From the NCBI GenBank assembly GCA_034440455.1, contig JAWXCB010000092.1:1-64000 (forward strand): a stretch of DNA of 64,000 nucleotides, given 5' to 3'. Source of the stretch: JAWXCB01 sp034440455 (GTDB lineage Bacteria > Bacteroidota > Bacteroidia > Chitinophagales > CAIOSU01). A program made the translations under genes and the position numbers. Shown here piece after piece: positions 24,469 to 33,616 of the stretch; position 1 is the stretch's first letter, and the number at the start of each line of letters is the position of its first letter. Under the pieces are notes generated by a model. That model saw only the letters and a program-made list of their open reading frames with translations. It was not told the DNA's origin and searched no databases.

Positions 24469-24961
24469 ATGCTAAGGTTAATCGTTACTTTCATTTTGAA
24501 TGCCTCCATTTCACTGCTGTTTGGACAGGTTAAAGACAATTCAATCTTAGTAGGGAGCGTAGTTGCTGATTCAACAACTTTATTTCCATCAATAAGCAAG
24601 GAAATCAAACCAATCTTGCGATCAAAAAAATAAAATTGAATTGTGGTTGATAGTTCGTCCATCTTTTGAATATTACACCTGCACCGTATTAGCTTTTAAT
24701 AAAAAATGGGAAGCGCCTTATTATTACTACGACCAGCTTAATGACTCTATGGTTTCAAAAGCTATTGCAAAGAATGTGAATCTTGATTTGATTTTTTCAA
24801 AACTTGTTGCAAATAATGTTTTTGCTTTACCCGACCGTGAAAATTTGAAAATGGAAAGTCTTTGGTTTAATCCTGAATCAAACGAGTTTTTTGGGGAAGG
24901 TTTTGGTGTAACCGATGGAACGTGCTATGATATTGAATTCAAAATTGGAAAACAAGTTTAG
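24469..24961 (+). pseudogene. Small secreted protein gene broken by a frameshift in an A7 run
   Basis: From ATG 24469 a signal-peptide-like start (LIVTFILNASISLLFGQ) and about 35 more residues read to a TAA at 24631, right after seven A's at 24624-24630. In the next frame the reading continues as NKIELWLIVRPSFEYY and runs 107 residues to 24961 with good composition (EAPYYYYDQLNDSMVSK, LWFNPESNEFFGEGF). Removing one A restores a single 163-residue secreted protein. It is therefore a true frameshift, a slippage-controlled gene, or a homopolymer sequencing error. Family not recognised. Confidence 0.65.
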
Positions 24962-25104
24962 ACGTTTTGGCTACTGTAATCCGGTACAGTATTCTGAAGT
25001 TTACCATTTCATTAATGAACTTAAAAACTTCGTGAACATTGTTACAATATTTGACGAACTCCGAAGTAAATAATATTGAACTGCGGTCTTTTGTAAAATA
25101 ATTT

Positions 25105-25206
25105 TCAACGTCTTATCTCCTTCCCCAAAACTTTTAACTCCCTCGCCACTTGTCCTGCTAAAGAAGTATTCTTCCGCTTTACGCTATCGGGAGTAAAATC
25201 ATAACT
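25105..25206 (-). pseudogene. Decayed proline dehydrogenase C-terminus (duplicate remnant)
   Basis: On the reverse strand, 33 codons between stops end with RKNTSLAGQVARELKVLGK plus EIRR and a stop. This matches the C-terminus of the intact proline dehydrogenase next door (ENSSVSGQVGKELVMIEKEM) and the family pattern 'ENTSVAGQ-GREL-LI-KE-KRR'. No upstream part of the gene is left. It looks like the tail of an older, diverged copy. Confidence 0.5.
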
Positions 25207-25226
25207 TTATTGTCAAACACAAACGG

Positions 25227-25436
25227 ATGAAAGGAGTAATTATCATGACGGAGGAAAAGAGCGGGAAGAAAATAGCCCAGTTTGATTTATCGTATCTCTC
25301 AAAAAGCAAAGAAGATATTGAAGAAGTGCTGGACATTCTGATAGGGGAAGCAAGAAAAGAAGAAAAAAACATCCCTTGGGAAAGTATTAAAAAAGATTTG
25401 AGAAAAAAAAGGGAAAGCTGTAAGCAAATATGCTGA
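25227..25436 (+). CDS. Small antitoxin-like protein
   Basis: Up to 69 residues; an internal ATG at 25245 is an alternative start. Charged and helical, ending SIKKDLRKKRESCKQIC. The pattern 'EEVLDILIGEARKEEKNIPWESIKKDL' in outline recalls small Bacteroidota antitoxins of type II systems, which end in a 'W-ehvKkeL' helix, but no toxin gene follows: the next gene is convergent proline dehydrogenase. It lies between that gene and its decayed copy. Real gene status is likely but not certain. Confidence 0.5.
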   Translation: MKGVIIMTEEKSGKKIAQFDLSYLSKSKEDIEEVLDILIGEARKEEKNIPWESIKKDLRKKRESCKQIC

Positions 25437-25451
25437 CAGAACATTACCAAA

Positions 25452-26639
25452 TCACCGAATCCTCCTTCTCTTCATCTCCTTCTCAATCATCACCAACTCT
25501 TTTCCCACCTGCCCTGACACGGAACTGTTTTCCTGCGCCCTGCGGATTAAGTAGGGAATCGCTTCACGCACGGGACCATAAGGAACCAGCTTCATGGCGT
25601 TATAGCCCGCTTTTGCAAGATTGTAAGTGATGTGTTCACCCATGCCATACAGTTGTGAAAATAAAATATGCGGATGGTTGCGCGGCAATCTTTTTTCTTC
25701 CATGATATGGATGAGGCGCAGGCAGTTTGCCTCATTGTGTGTAGCCGCATTGACGGCAATTGCATCAAGATGATGCAGACAAAATTCAAGTGCGGCATTA
25801 TACACTTTATCAGTTGCCTCTTTATTATTTTGAATGGGCGAAGGATAATTTTCTTTGAGGGCGCGTTCACGCTCTTTCTCCATGTATGCACCGCGCACAA
25901 GCTTCGCTCCGGCAATGTAATTGCCCGATTTTGCCTTCTGAACTGTTTGTTCAAGCGCTGCAAGTCTGTGTTTCGCATAAAGCTGGAACGTATTATACAC
26001 CACCGGCTTTTGTTTATTGAAGCGCAGCATCATTTCATTTACCAAATCATCAAGTGGCTGCTGAATCCATGTTTCTTCAGCATCGAAAAATAATTTTTTA
26101 TCCGCTGTAGCAGCAGCCTCACAAATCCGAATCATGCGCTGACGCACACGCTCCAATGCTTCATTTTCTGCATTGCTCACTTCACTCTTTGCATGTAAGC
26201 GTTCCAGCAGTTCGATGCTTGCAATGCCGGTCGGCTTGCAACATACAACTTTCACATGCTCCTGCTTTGATGCAAACGCTATGGATTGAAGCAGTTCGTT
26301 TGTAATCTTATCAAATTCCTCCTCAGATGATTTCGTTTCAACACTGAATTGCAACGCGGTGAAAATTTTATTTTCACTTAAATGCTCTATCACAGCTTCG
26401 CATTCCTGCAATGTTTCGCCCCCACAGAACTGTTTGTAAGCAGTTGCTTTCACGATTGGTTCTATCGGCAGGTGCAATTGAAAAGCAAGGTTGGTAAGGC
26501 TCGTTCCGATTTTAAGCAACAGCGGATTATTGAACGATTGGAATAGGCGAAAGGCGTTTTTTAACTCCTTATCCGTCTTGTTGGAAAAAGCAACGATTGA
26601 ATCTTCAAACAGAGAAGCGAGCGACACAACATCATGCAT
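25452..26639 (-). CDS. Proline dehydrogenase
   Basis: Start taken at the ATG at 26639 (MHDVVSLASLFEDSIVAF), since the longer frame would run through the purD start. 395 residues, the stand-alone PRODH length. Oxidises proline to pyrroline-5-carboxylate with FAD. Marks: KLVRGAYMEKERERA (flavin/substrate site), FAATHN-like VNAATHNEANC, FSQLYGMGEHITYNLAKAGYN, and LVPYGPVREAIPYLIRRAQENSS, all classical. A partner P5C dehydrogenase is not fused or adjacent; the aldehyde dehydrogenase at 50.2 kb is a different class. Confidence 0.93.
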   Translation of the reverse strand: MHDVVSLASLFEDSIVAFSNKTDKELKNAFRLFQSFNNPLLLKIGTSLTNLAFQLHLPIEPIVKATAYKQFCGGETLQECEAVIEHLSENKIFTALQFSVETKSSEEEFDKITNELLQSIAFASKQEHVKVVCCKPTGIASIELLERLHAKSEVSNAENEALERVRQRMIRICEAAATADKKLFFDAEETWIQQPLDDLVNEMMLRFNKQKPVVYNTFQLYAKHRLAALEQTVQKAKSGNYIAGAKLVRGAYMEKERERALKENYPSPIQNNKEATDKVYNAALEFCLHHLDAIAVNAATHNEANCLRLIHIMEEKRLPRNHPHILFSQLYGMGEHITYNLAKAGYNAMKLVPYGPVREAIPYLIRRAQENSSVSGQVGKELVMIEKEMKRRRIR

Positions 26640-26712
26640 AGTGGGGGTAAAAATAATAATTTGTGGCGGCTCGGTTTCGGTTAAGCCTGCCTCATTTTTG
26701 TACTTTTGAACC

Positions 26713-27990
26713 ATGACTAAATTGAAGATTCTCCTACTCGGTTCAGGCGGCAGGGAACATGCGTTTGCATGGAAACTTGCGCAGAGCAAGCGTTGTGAAA
26801 AATTATACATTGCTCCGGGAAACGGAGGCACATCGCTGTGCGGGGAAAATGTAGCAATCGCTGCCGATGATTTTCCGAAGATTGAACAATTTGTATTGGG
26901 CAACAACATTGGGATGGTGGTGGTGGGTCCCGAAGACCCGCTGGTGAAAGGCATCGCTGATTATTTTTTAGCGAAAGAGGCGCTGAAAAAAATTCCGGTA
27001 ATCGGACCGGTGCAAGCCGGAGCGCAGTTGGAAGGCAGCAAAGCATTTTCAAAAAAGTTTATGCTGCGCCATAACATTCCCACTGCAGCTTATGGAGAAT
27101 TTAATGCTGGCAATTTATCGGAAGGCAAACAATTTATAGATAACATGGAGCCTCCCATTGTGCTGAAAGCCGATGGGCTTGCTGCAGGAAAAGGCGTGAT
27201 TATTTCCCCGACAAAAGAAGAAGCGAAAGCAACGCTTGATGAAATGATTGGCGGTATGTTTGGCGCGGCAAGCAAAACTGTGGTGATTGAACAATTTCTG
27301 AAAGGCATCGAATTTTCAGTGTTTGCATTGACCGATGGAAAAAATTACAAGTTGCTGCCCGCTGCGAAAGATTACAAGCGCATCGGGGATGGCGACACGG
27401 GATTGAATACAGGCGGCATGGGAGCAGTGTCTCCTGTTCCTTTTGTGGATGAAGCGCTGATGCAGAAAGTGGAAAGCCTTATTATTAAACCTACCATGAA
27501 CGGGTTGCAGAAAGATGGAATTCATTACAAAGGATTTCTCTATTTCGGATTGATGAACGTGCAGGGTGAACCATTTGTAATCGAATACAACACGCGCATG
27601 GGTGACCCCGAAACGGAAGTGGTGATACCAAGAATAAAAAATGATTTGGTGGATTTGTTTGAAGCGGTGGGGAATGAAAATTTAAAAGATGTAACGCTTG
27701 AAATTGATGCGCGGGCATGTGTGACGGTAGTTGTTGCATCAGGCGGCTATCCCGGCAGCTTTGAGAAAGGAAAAAAAATATCGGGCACAGATGCAGTGAA
27801 AGAAAGCATGGTGTTTCATGCAGGAACGAAAACAGAAAACAATGAAACGGTAACGAGTGGTGGACGCGTACTGGCTGTTTCTTCGTTTGGAAAAGATTTT
27901 AAAGAAGCAGTGAAAGTCTCCTATGCAAGCATTGACAAGATTTCTTTTGAAGGGATGTATTGCAGAAAAGATATTGGATTTGATTTGTAA
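26713..27990 (+). CDS. purD: Phosphoribosylamine-glycine ligase
   Basis: 425 residues, ATP-grasp enzyme of purine synthesis joining phosphoribosylamine and glycine. Marks: KILLLGSGGREHAFAWKL at the start, IAPGNGGTS, VVVGPEDPLVKGIADYF, the ATP-grasp LKADGLAAGKGVII, and GDPETEVVIPRI. TACTTTTG at 26701-26708, five bases ahead of the ATG, fits the -7 element of a Bacteroidota promoter and would give a nearly leaderless transcript. Diverges from proline dehydrogenase and ends at a strong terminator. Confidence 0.96.
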   Translation: MTKLKILLLGSGGREHAFAWKLAQSKRCEKLYIAPGNGGTSLCGENVAIAADDFPKIEQFVLGNNIGMVVVGPEDPLVKGIADYFLAKEALKKIPVIGPVQAGAQLEGSKAFSKKFMLRHNIPTAAYGEFNAGNLSEGKQFIDNMEPPIVLKADGLAAGKGVIISPTKEEAKATLDEMIGGMFGAASKTVVIEQFLKGIEFSVFALTDGKNYKLLPAAKDYKRIGDGDTGLNTGGMGAVSPVPFVDEALMQKVESLIIKPTMNGLQKDGIHYKGFLYFGLMNVQGEPFVIEYNTRMGDPETEVVIPRIKNDLVDLFEAVGNENLKDVTLEIDARACVTVVVASGGYPGSFEKGKKISGTDAVKESMVFHAGTKTENNETVTSGGRVLAVSSFGKDFKEAVKVSYASIDKISFEGMYCRKDIGFDL

Positions 27991-27994
27991 AAAA

Positions 27995-28024
27995 AAAGGC
28001 GACCAGTTGGGTCGCCTTTTTTTA
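27995..28024 (+). terminator. Intrinsic terminator after purD
   Basis: AAAGGCGAC pairs with GTCGCCTTT around a short loop (CAGTTGG), flanked by A- and T-runs, so it can work from both sides: for purD and for the convergent gene ending at 28040. Confidence 0.9.
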
Positions 28025-28039
28025 TGATTTCTGTGAAGA

Positions 28040-29974
28040 CTACTGAATCACTAATTTTCTAATAGCTGAACTATTTTTCTGTGTGATTTTCAGGAAATAA
28101 ATTCCCTTTGCCTGACTTGATAAGTCGAGAGAAAATATTTCATTCGTTTTTGAAACGAGTTGTCTGAAAACCTGCTCGCCATGCAGCGTGACTACTTCAA
28201 CAATCATTTCCTCAACAACCGTTTGCTTTGCTTTGATTCGATAAATACCATTTCCGGGATTCGGATAAACGGAGAACGCATTTTCACCACTTAACGCTGC
28301 AATGCCCACACTCAAATCAAGGGAGTTGATAAAGGTGTCTGATAATCCGCAGGCGTTTGTGGCAATCAAGGTTACTTCATAGATAGTTTGCTGCAGGTAC
28401 TGATGCACAGGGCTTTGATCGGTTGAACTGCCGCCATCGCCAAAATCCCACGAGTAGCTTGTGCCGTTGGTGGTAGTATTTACAAACGCGACTGTAAAAT
28501 TGTTTGGAATCGTGTTGAAACCTGCTGCGGGCGGGCTGTTATCCACCGTTACCGTAACGGAGGCGATACCGGAACAACTTCCGTTTGAAGCTTCAACGGT
28601 GTAAGTTGTAGTTGATGCTGGCGATGCGGTTGGATTGTCAATGTTTGTTGCATTCAATCCGGTTGCAGGAGTCCACTGATAGCTTATTCCTCCCACTACT
28701 GAAATTTGTGTGGATGCCCCAGAACAAATCGTAACATCATCTGAAACAGCAACGGTTGGCGCGGATGAATATTGAATATTCAAAGCATCGGTAGCAGTTG
28801 CTCCGTTGTCATCAGTCACTGTTACGGAATAGGTTCCCGGATTGCCGGGATAAAGTAGCGGATTGGGCAATGCAGGATTGGACAAATTGCTACCCGGACT
28901 CCAGACAAATGTATAAGGTGCAACGCCTCCATTAATCGAAGCAGAAAGTGGAAGAGTGTCACCGCTGCAAGCAAATGGCGGACTGTTTGCATTCACGCTC
29001 AATGCTCCGGCAACGAATGTGTTAGGGCATTGCGTGCCCGCAGAAATCACCGTTAAACGATAACCCAAACCTGCATTGGCAAGGAGAGCAGAATCTGCCT
29101 GAATAGGGTTAGCAAGCCCCTGCACAATCACGGTTGCATAAAACCCTAAGTTGTAAACGCCCGGATTATCTGTAGTATAACCGCTGATTCTGATGCAGCC
29201 CGTTTCAGCGCCCAGAAAAAAACAATCAGGATTGTAGCAGGTATAGGTTAATCCATCTGGCGTATTTGTAATCGAATCAAGTTGCACCGAAACAATCACC
29301 AAATTGAACCCGGGAAAACCAATCGCGCTGCCCGGTATGGTATCAAAATTTTTAAACTGAATGATTTCGTCAAAGTAAGTTCCGCTTTCCACGCAATCAA
29401 GCAGGGTATCAGGAGGATAGAGTCCTACCTCTATCAGATTCGGGTCAGGGAAACATACAGGCGGAATGTAAAGGTCATTTGGGCAAGTATCGCCCTGACC
29501 AATCACGGTGAGTTTATACCCAAGTCCGTTTGAAGCGAGCAACTGTGAATCTGCCTGCACCTGAAAGGGGGTGCCGCCTAAATCTACCTCTACCGTTGCA
29601 TAAAAGCCGAGATAATAATCACCGGCAGGCGCATTCGTAGTGCCGGTAATATTCACACAACCCACTTCTCCGGTTGTGTAAGTGCAATTCGGGTCATTGC
29701 AAGTGTAGGTTAATCCTTGTGGAAGATTGCGCACAGAATCAATGCGCACCCAATTCACAGTAAAATTTCCCGGAATACCGATTGAAGCGCCTGAGATGAC
29801 AGAAAAATTTTTAAACTGAATTACTTCATCAAAATATTCGCCCTCTTCCACGCAAGGAAGCAGCGAATCCGGAGGGTACAAGCCCACTAATTGCAGCGTG
29901 TTGTCGGGTGTGCATTGAGAAAAAGCCTGCCTTCCAAAGGCAAGCAGAAGGAGAAAGGGAATAATTCTTTTCAT
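28040..29974 (-). CDS. Secreted PKD-domain protein with two Cys-containing repeats and T9SS sorting domain
   Basis: Start taken at the ATG at 29974, giving the signal peptide MKRIIPFLLLLAFGRQAFSQ; 644 residues. Residues about 21-330 are two copies of a roughly 150-residue unit (motifs GLYPPDSLLPCVEEG, then GLTYTCNDPNCTY, GCVNITGTT and YYLGFYATVEV). Next come Ig/SprB-like repeats (DDNGATATDALNIQY, SGASTQISVVGG), a PKD domain with YSWDFGDGGSSTDQSPVHQY, and a C-terminal T9SS domain (YPNPGNGIYRIK to a final LVIQ). Expected on the cell surface or outside. It is adjacent and similar to the gene at 30109. Confidence 0.85.
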   Translation of the reverse strand: MKRIIPFLLLLAFGRQAFSQCTPDNTLQLVGLYPPDSLLPCVEEGEYFDEVIQFKNFSVISGASIGIPGNFTVNWVRIDSVRNLPQGLTYTCNDPNCTYTTGEVGCVNITGTTNAPAGDYYLGFYATVEVDLGGTPFQVQADSQLLASNGLGYKLTVIGQGDTCPNDLYIPPVCFPDPNLIEVGLYPPDTLLDCVESGTYFDEIIQFKNFDTIPGSAIGFPGFNLVIVSVQLDSITNTPDGLTYTCYNPDCFFLGAETGCIRISGYTTDNPGVYNLGFYATVIVQGLANPIQADSALLANAGLGYRLTVISAGTQCPNTFVAGALSVNANSPPFACSGDTLPLSASINGGVAPYTFVWSPGSNLSNPALPNPLLYPGNPGTYSVTVTDDNGATATDALNIQYSSAPTVAVSDDVTICSGASTQISVVGGISYQWTPATGLNATNIDNPTASPASTTTYTVEASNGSCSGIASVTVTVDNSPPAAGFNTIPNNFTVAFVNTTTNGTSYSWDFGDGGSSTDQSPVHQYLQQTIYEVTLIATNACGLSDTFINSLDLSVGIAALSGENAFSVYPNPGNGIYRIKAKQTVVEEMIVEVVTLHGEQVFRQLVSKTNEIFSLDLSSQAKGIYFLKITQKNSSAIRKLVIQ

Positions 29975-30108
29975 GTCAAAAGGTTTTATTGCGTGAAGCA
30001 ACGCGGCATCCAAAATAAGAAATCTCAAAAAAAGAAAAGGTATAAAAAACGACTGCCCTCATTTCATGCTTGAAATGAGGGCAGTAATTTTTATTTCTAA
30101 AACAGCAA

Positions 30109-31527
30109 TCAGCGAATCACAAGCTTCTGCACACCATTGCTCTTTTCAGAGTTGAGGTGCAGCGTGTAAATGCCCTTTGGCAACGCACTTAAATCAAGTT
30201 GTTTTTGAACAGTGCCGCTCAATGTTTCTTCAAACACATTTTTGCAGCTCAGGTCATAAATTTTCACAGTACTCGATTTTCCTGAATTATCTGAAAACAG
30301 AATCGTGAACACGCCTTCGCTCGGATTGGGATACACCGAAAACTGCAAGTCATTTTTCACAGAGCCGATGAACACTCCTACAATCGTTACATCTTCACTA
30401 TAGGTGTCGCTGCCGCAGCTATTCGTAGCGGTGAGCGTTACAGTAAATGTTCCGTTTGCAGTGTAAGTGCGCGTTGGGTTAGGGTCAGTGCCGGAAGAAC
30501 CGTCACCAAAATCCCATGAATAACCTGTGGCATTGGTGGAGTTATTGGTAAATATCACCGTAGCATCTGTTTGCGCAGTGTCAAAATCAGCAACAGGCGC
30601 AGGTGTGGGATTCACTTCCACCGTGTCCGTAGCAGTAGCCGTGCATCCATTATTTGTTACGGTTACAGTATAAAACGTGGTGGAAGTCGGTGATACTGTG
30701 AGAGCAGCAGTAGTTGCGCCTGTACTCCATTCGTAGGTGCCGCCTCCGCTTGCTGTCACCGTAGTGCTGGCCCCTGTGCAAATGGTAACAATGGAAGGAG
30801 AAATAGCAGCCGTGGGTGCGGGATTCACCGTTACCATGGTGTTAGCAACAGCGGTAGTTCCACCGTCAGTCACCGTCACCGTGTAAGTGGTGGTGGAAGT
30901 GGGAGAAACCGATACTGAACTGCCTGTCCCCGCTCCGTTTGACCAAACATACGTTTCACTGCCTGTGGCATTGGTGGAAACTGCTGACAGCGTGGATGAT
31001 TCACCCGGGCAAATGCCGGCAGGGCTTGCCCCGGCAGTTACCGAAAGTGCGCCAGCCTCAATCACTGTGAGATAATACGTAAATCCTAAGGCAGCAAGCG
31101 TAGTGGTTTGCGTTTGTTGTCCAAGAAGAGGAATAGTTACCTGTGCCGTAACTGTGACATCCAGCGGATATTGCCCGGCAGGATCGTTGGTGATGCCTGA
31201 AAAATTAATGCATCCTGCCTGTCCTCCATTAAAGGTGCAGTTCGAGGGTGTGCAGGTATATGTAATACCAGTAGGTGTGCCGGTGAGGTTGTCAATTTGC
31301 ACAGTGTTGATGGTTACCGTCAGCGTGTTTCCAAAAACTACAGTATCAAAACTTGCAGGAATGTTGATCTGCACATCTTCGCTATAAGCTACTCCACGCT
31401 CAATAGGTGTAAGCTGGTCAGCCGGGGGATGAAATCCCACTGCGGTAATATTCGGATTAGGACATTGTGCAAATGCAAAAAATTGCAATGCGCAGGTTGC
31501 AACGATGAATGAAAAAATGCGTTTCAT
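30109..31527 (-). CDS. Secreted PKD-domain protein with one Cys-containing repeat and T9SS sorting domain
   Basis: 472 residues with signal peptide (FIVATCALQFFAFAQ). Holds one copy of the repeat unit found twice in the neighbour (VGFHPPADQLTPIERG, GITYTCTPSNCTF, GCINFSGITNDPAGQY), two Ig-like repeats of the STTTYTVTVTDGG type, a PKD domain (YSWDFGDGSSGTDPNP) and a T9SS C-terminal domain (VYPNPSEGVFTI to LVIR). Domain order matches the neighbour, so the two arose by duplication. Function unknown; adhesin or surface structural role is a guess. Confidence 0.85.
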   Translation of the reverse strand: MKRIFSFIVATCALQFFAFAQCPNPNITAVGFHPPADQLTPIERGVAYSEDVQINIPASFDTVVFGNTLTVTINTVQIDNLTGTPTGITYTCTPSNCTFNGGQAGCINFSGITNDPAGQYPLDVTVTAQVTIPLLGQQTQTTTLAALGFTYYLTVIEAGALSVTAGASPAGICPGESSTLSAVSTNATGSETYVWSNGAGTGSSVSVSPTSTTTYTVTVTDGGTTAVANTMVTVNPAPTAAISPSIVTICTGASTTVTASGGGTYEWSTGATTAALTVSPTSTTFYTVTVTNNGCTATATDTVEVNPTPAPVADFDTAQTDATVIFTNNSTNATGYSWDFGDGSSGTDPNPTRTYTANGTFTVTLTATNSCGSDTYSEDVTIVGVFIGSVKNDLQFSVYPNPSEGVFTILFSDNSGKSSTVKIYDLSCKNVFEETLSGTVQKQLDLSALPKGIYTLHLNSEKSNGVQKLVIR

Positions 31528-31742
31528 GCTGATTTGGTTTTGGGTTTTAAAATAATAGGGATGCTAAAATATAAAACTGAACTGGAAGCTTGGTTTAATA
31601 CTTCCGTGTTTATTTCTTAGAGCAGGGATTTTTGATTCTAGTTGCACCTGCTAAATAGAGAAGGCATCCTTCGGCAAAGCGCAGAGTTCATCTAAAGGGT
31701 TAAAAAATCAGCCGGAACAGGCAGAAAACCACGAAATTTCTT

Positions 31743-31750
31743 TATCTTTG
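31743..31750 (+). promoter_or_regulatory. -7 promoter element TATCTTTG
   Basis: Matches TAnnTTTG, 11 bases before the TTG start of the yceD-like gene, making a short leader. No good -33 TTG is seen, so the call is tentative. Confidence 0.4.
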
Positions 31751-31761
31751 CCCACTCTTTT

Positions 31762-32316
31762 TTGAAAAAGCACGGTTCTTTGGATATTCTAAAGCAATAT
31801 CGCATCCCTTTTACTGGGTTGAAACTTGGGCTTCATAACTTCCGGTTTGAGGCTGGCGAAGAGTTTTTTAAGAGCTTCGAAGGTGCGGAGATTGGCAAAA
31901 GTGATGTGCATGTGGACGTGCTTTTTGATAAGAAAGAGAGTTTTTTCGTTCTTGATTTTTCGATTGGCGGCACAGTGCAGGTTGAATGCGACCGTTGCGC
32001 GGAGAAATTTGATCAGGAGATTATAGATGAGCACCGCGTGTATGTGAAGTTTGATGACGAGGCAAAGAAGCGGCAGGAGGAAGATGAAGACATCATCTAC
32101 ATCTCGCACAACGACATTTTTGTGGATGTCAGCCAGTTGATTTATGAGTTGGTGAACCTGAGCCTCCCGTTACAGAAGATTTGTCCGCCAAAGGCTGACG
32201 GTTCTCCGGGATGCAACGAAAAAGTGTTAAAGATTTTAGAAGGCAAAACAGAAAAAAAGAATAAAGAACCCGACCCGCGCTGGGCGGCATTATTAAAACT
32301 GAAAGTAAAAAAGTAA
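31762..32316 (+). CDS. yceD: YceD/DUF177 family protein
   Basis: 184 residues from a TTG start (no in-frame ATG nearby fits). The family is encoded just before rpmF in most bacteria and influences 23S rRNA maturation or ribosome assembly in those studied. Marks: YRIPFTGLKLGLHNFRFEAG at the start, VECDRCAEKF (CxxC) and a later ICPPKADGSPGC, which together could bind zinc. Four bases separate its stop from rpmF. First gene of the yceD-rpmF-fabH-efp-accB-accC set. Confidence 0.9.
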   Translation: MKKHGSLDILKQYRIPFTGLKLGLHNFRFEAGEEFFKSFEGAEIGKSDVHVDVLFDKKESFFVLDFSIGGTVQVECDRCAEKFDQEIIDEHRVYVKFDDEAKKRQEEDEDIIYISHNDIFVDVSQLIYELVNLSLPLQKICPPKADGSPGCNEKVLKILEGKTEKKNKEPDPRWAALLKLKVKK

Positions 32317-32320
32317 CGTC

Positions 32321-32512
32321 ATGCCAAATCCTAAACAACGCCATTCGAAGCAAAGAACCCGCACCAGAAGGGCAAACTACAAATCTGCTATTCCAACCGT
32401 TGATATCTGCTCCGTAACAGGCGCTCCTCACATGAGGCACAGGGCTTATTATGTTGATGGCAACATGTACTACAACGGCAAGCTGGTAGTAGAAGCGAAA
32501 GTCGCTTCTTAA
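32321..32512 (+). CDS. rpmF: 50S ribosomal protein L32
   Basis: 63 residues. MPNPKQRHSKQRTRTRRANY is the L32 start. Unlike many L32 proteins, the zinc-ribbon CxxC pairs are missing: one Cys remains (DICSVTGAPHMRHRAYY), the 'C-minus' type common in this phylum. Between yceD and fabH in the conserved order. Confidence 0.97.
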   Translation: MPNPKQRHSKQRTRTRRANYKSAIPTVDICSVTGAPHMRHRAYYVDGNMYYNGKLVVEAKVAS

Positions 32513-32536
32513 TCCTTTCATTATTTTCAAAAGCGC

Positions 32537-33523
32537 ATGAGCCAGATTCACGCTGCCATCTCCGCAGTGCATGGCTACGTACCCGATGAGGTGCTTTCCA
32601 ATCATGATTTGGAAAAACTTGTTGATACAAATGACGAGTGGATTACTACGCGCACAGGTATCAAAGAGCGGCATATTTTAAAGGGAAAAGGACTCGGCAC
32701 TTCATTTCTGGCGGAACAAGCCGTGAAAGGTTTATTAGAAAACAGCGGCACATCACCCGATGAAATTGACCTGCTCATCTGCGCCACCGTAACTCCCGAC
32801 TTCCCGTTTCCGTCCACAGCAAACTTAGTGTGTGATAAGGTGGGAATTAAAAATGCATTCAGCTACGACATCAATGCTGCTTGTTCTGGATTTCTCTATG
32901 CACTGGCAACAGGCGCGCAGTTTATCAAAACAGGAGTTTATAAAAAAGTGATTGTGGTGGGCGCGGATAAAATGTCGTCCATCGTAAATTACGAAGACCG
33001 CGAAACGTGCGTAATTTTTGGCGATGGGGCAGGAGCCGTTTTGCTTGAGCCTTCGCCTAAATATGGAATCGTGGATTTTGAATTGCGCTCCGATGGTTCC
33101 GGATGTAAGCATCTGCATATCAAAGCGGGTGGCTCTGTGAAACCTGCCTCACATGAAACGGTTGATGCAAAAGAGCATTTCGTTTATCAGGAAGGACAAA
33201 GCGTATTCAAATTTGCCGTGGTGAATATGGCTGCCATCTCCGAAAAACTGATGAAGCGAAACAACCTGAAGCCAGAGGATATTACATGGCTCGTTCCGCA
33301 TCAGGCAAATAAAAGAATTATTGAGGCAACAAGAGAACGACTCGACATTCCGGCTGAAAAGGTGATGATGAATATTCACAAATATGGCAACACCACCGCA
33401 GCAACATTACCTTTGTGCCTGTGGGATTATGAGAGCCAATTGAAAAAGGGTGACAACCTTTTGCTGGCGGCTGTAGGAGGAGGATTCACTTGGGGCGCGA
33501 TGTATTTAACGTGGGCATACTGA
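32537..33523 (+). CDS. fabH: 3-oxoacyl-[acyl-carrier-protein] synthase III
   Basis: 328 residues. Starts fatty-acid synthesis by condensing an acyl-CoA with malonyl-ACP. Catalytic triad: Cys116 in DINAACSGFLYAL, His in WLVPHQANKRII (about 251), Asn in HKYGNTTAATLPL (about 281). C-terminal AVGGGFTWGAMYLTW is standard. Sits between rpmF and efp; 24 bases from rpmF. Confidence 0.97.
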   Translation: MSQIHAAISAVHGYVPDEVLSNHDLEKLVDTNDEWITTRTGIKERHILKGKGLGTSFLAEQAVKGLLENSGTSPDEIDLLICATVTPDFPFPSTANLVCDKVGIKNAFSYDINAACSGFLYALATGAQFIKTGVYKKVIVVGADKMSSIVNYEDRETCVIFGDGAGAVLLEPSPKYGIVDFELRSDGSGCKHLHIKAGGSVKPASHETVDAKEHFVYQEGQSVFKFAVVNMAAISEKLMKRNNLKPEDITWLVPHQANKRIIEATRERLDIPAEKVMMNIHKYGNTTAATLPLCLWDYESQLKKGDNLLLAAVGGGFTWGAMYLTWAY

Positions 33524-33616
33524 CCAATTACGAATTACAAATTTGGAATTACGAATTAATTCAGAACTTGCAGAAAACCTCTTCAAATTATCGAATTATC
33601 AAATCATCGAATTAAC

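Noticed and set aside
26640..26954. Upstream extension of proline dehydrogenase
   Set aside because: It would overlap the purD start region on the opposite strand and the added residues are unlike any PRODH N-terminus.
32129..32674. 181-residue reverse frame across yceD, rpmF and fabH
   Set aside because: Covers three firm genes of a conserved operon on the other strand.
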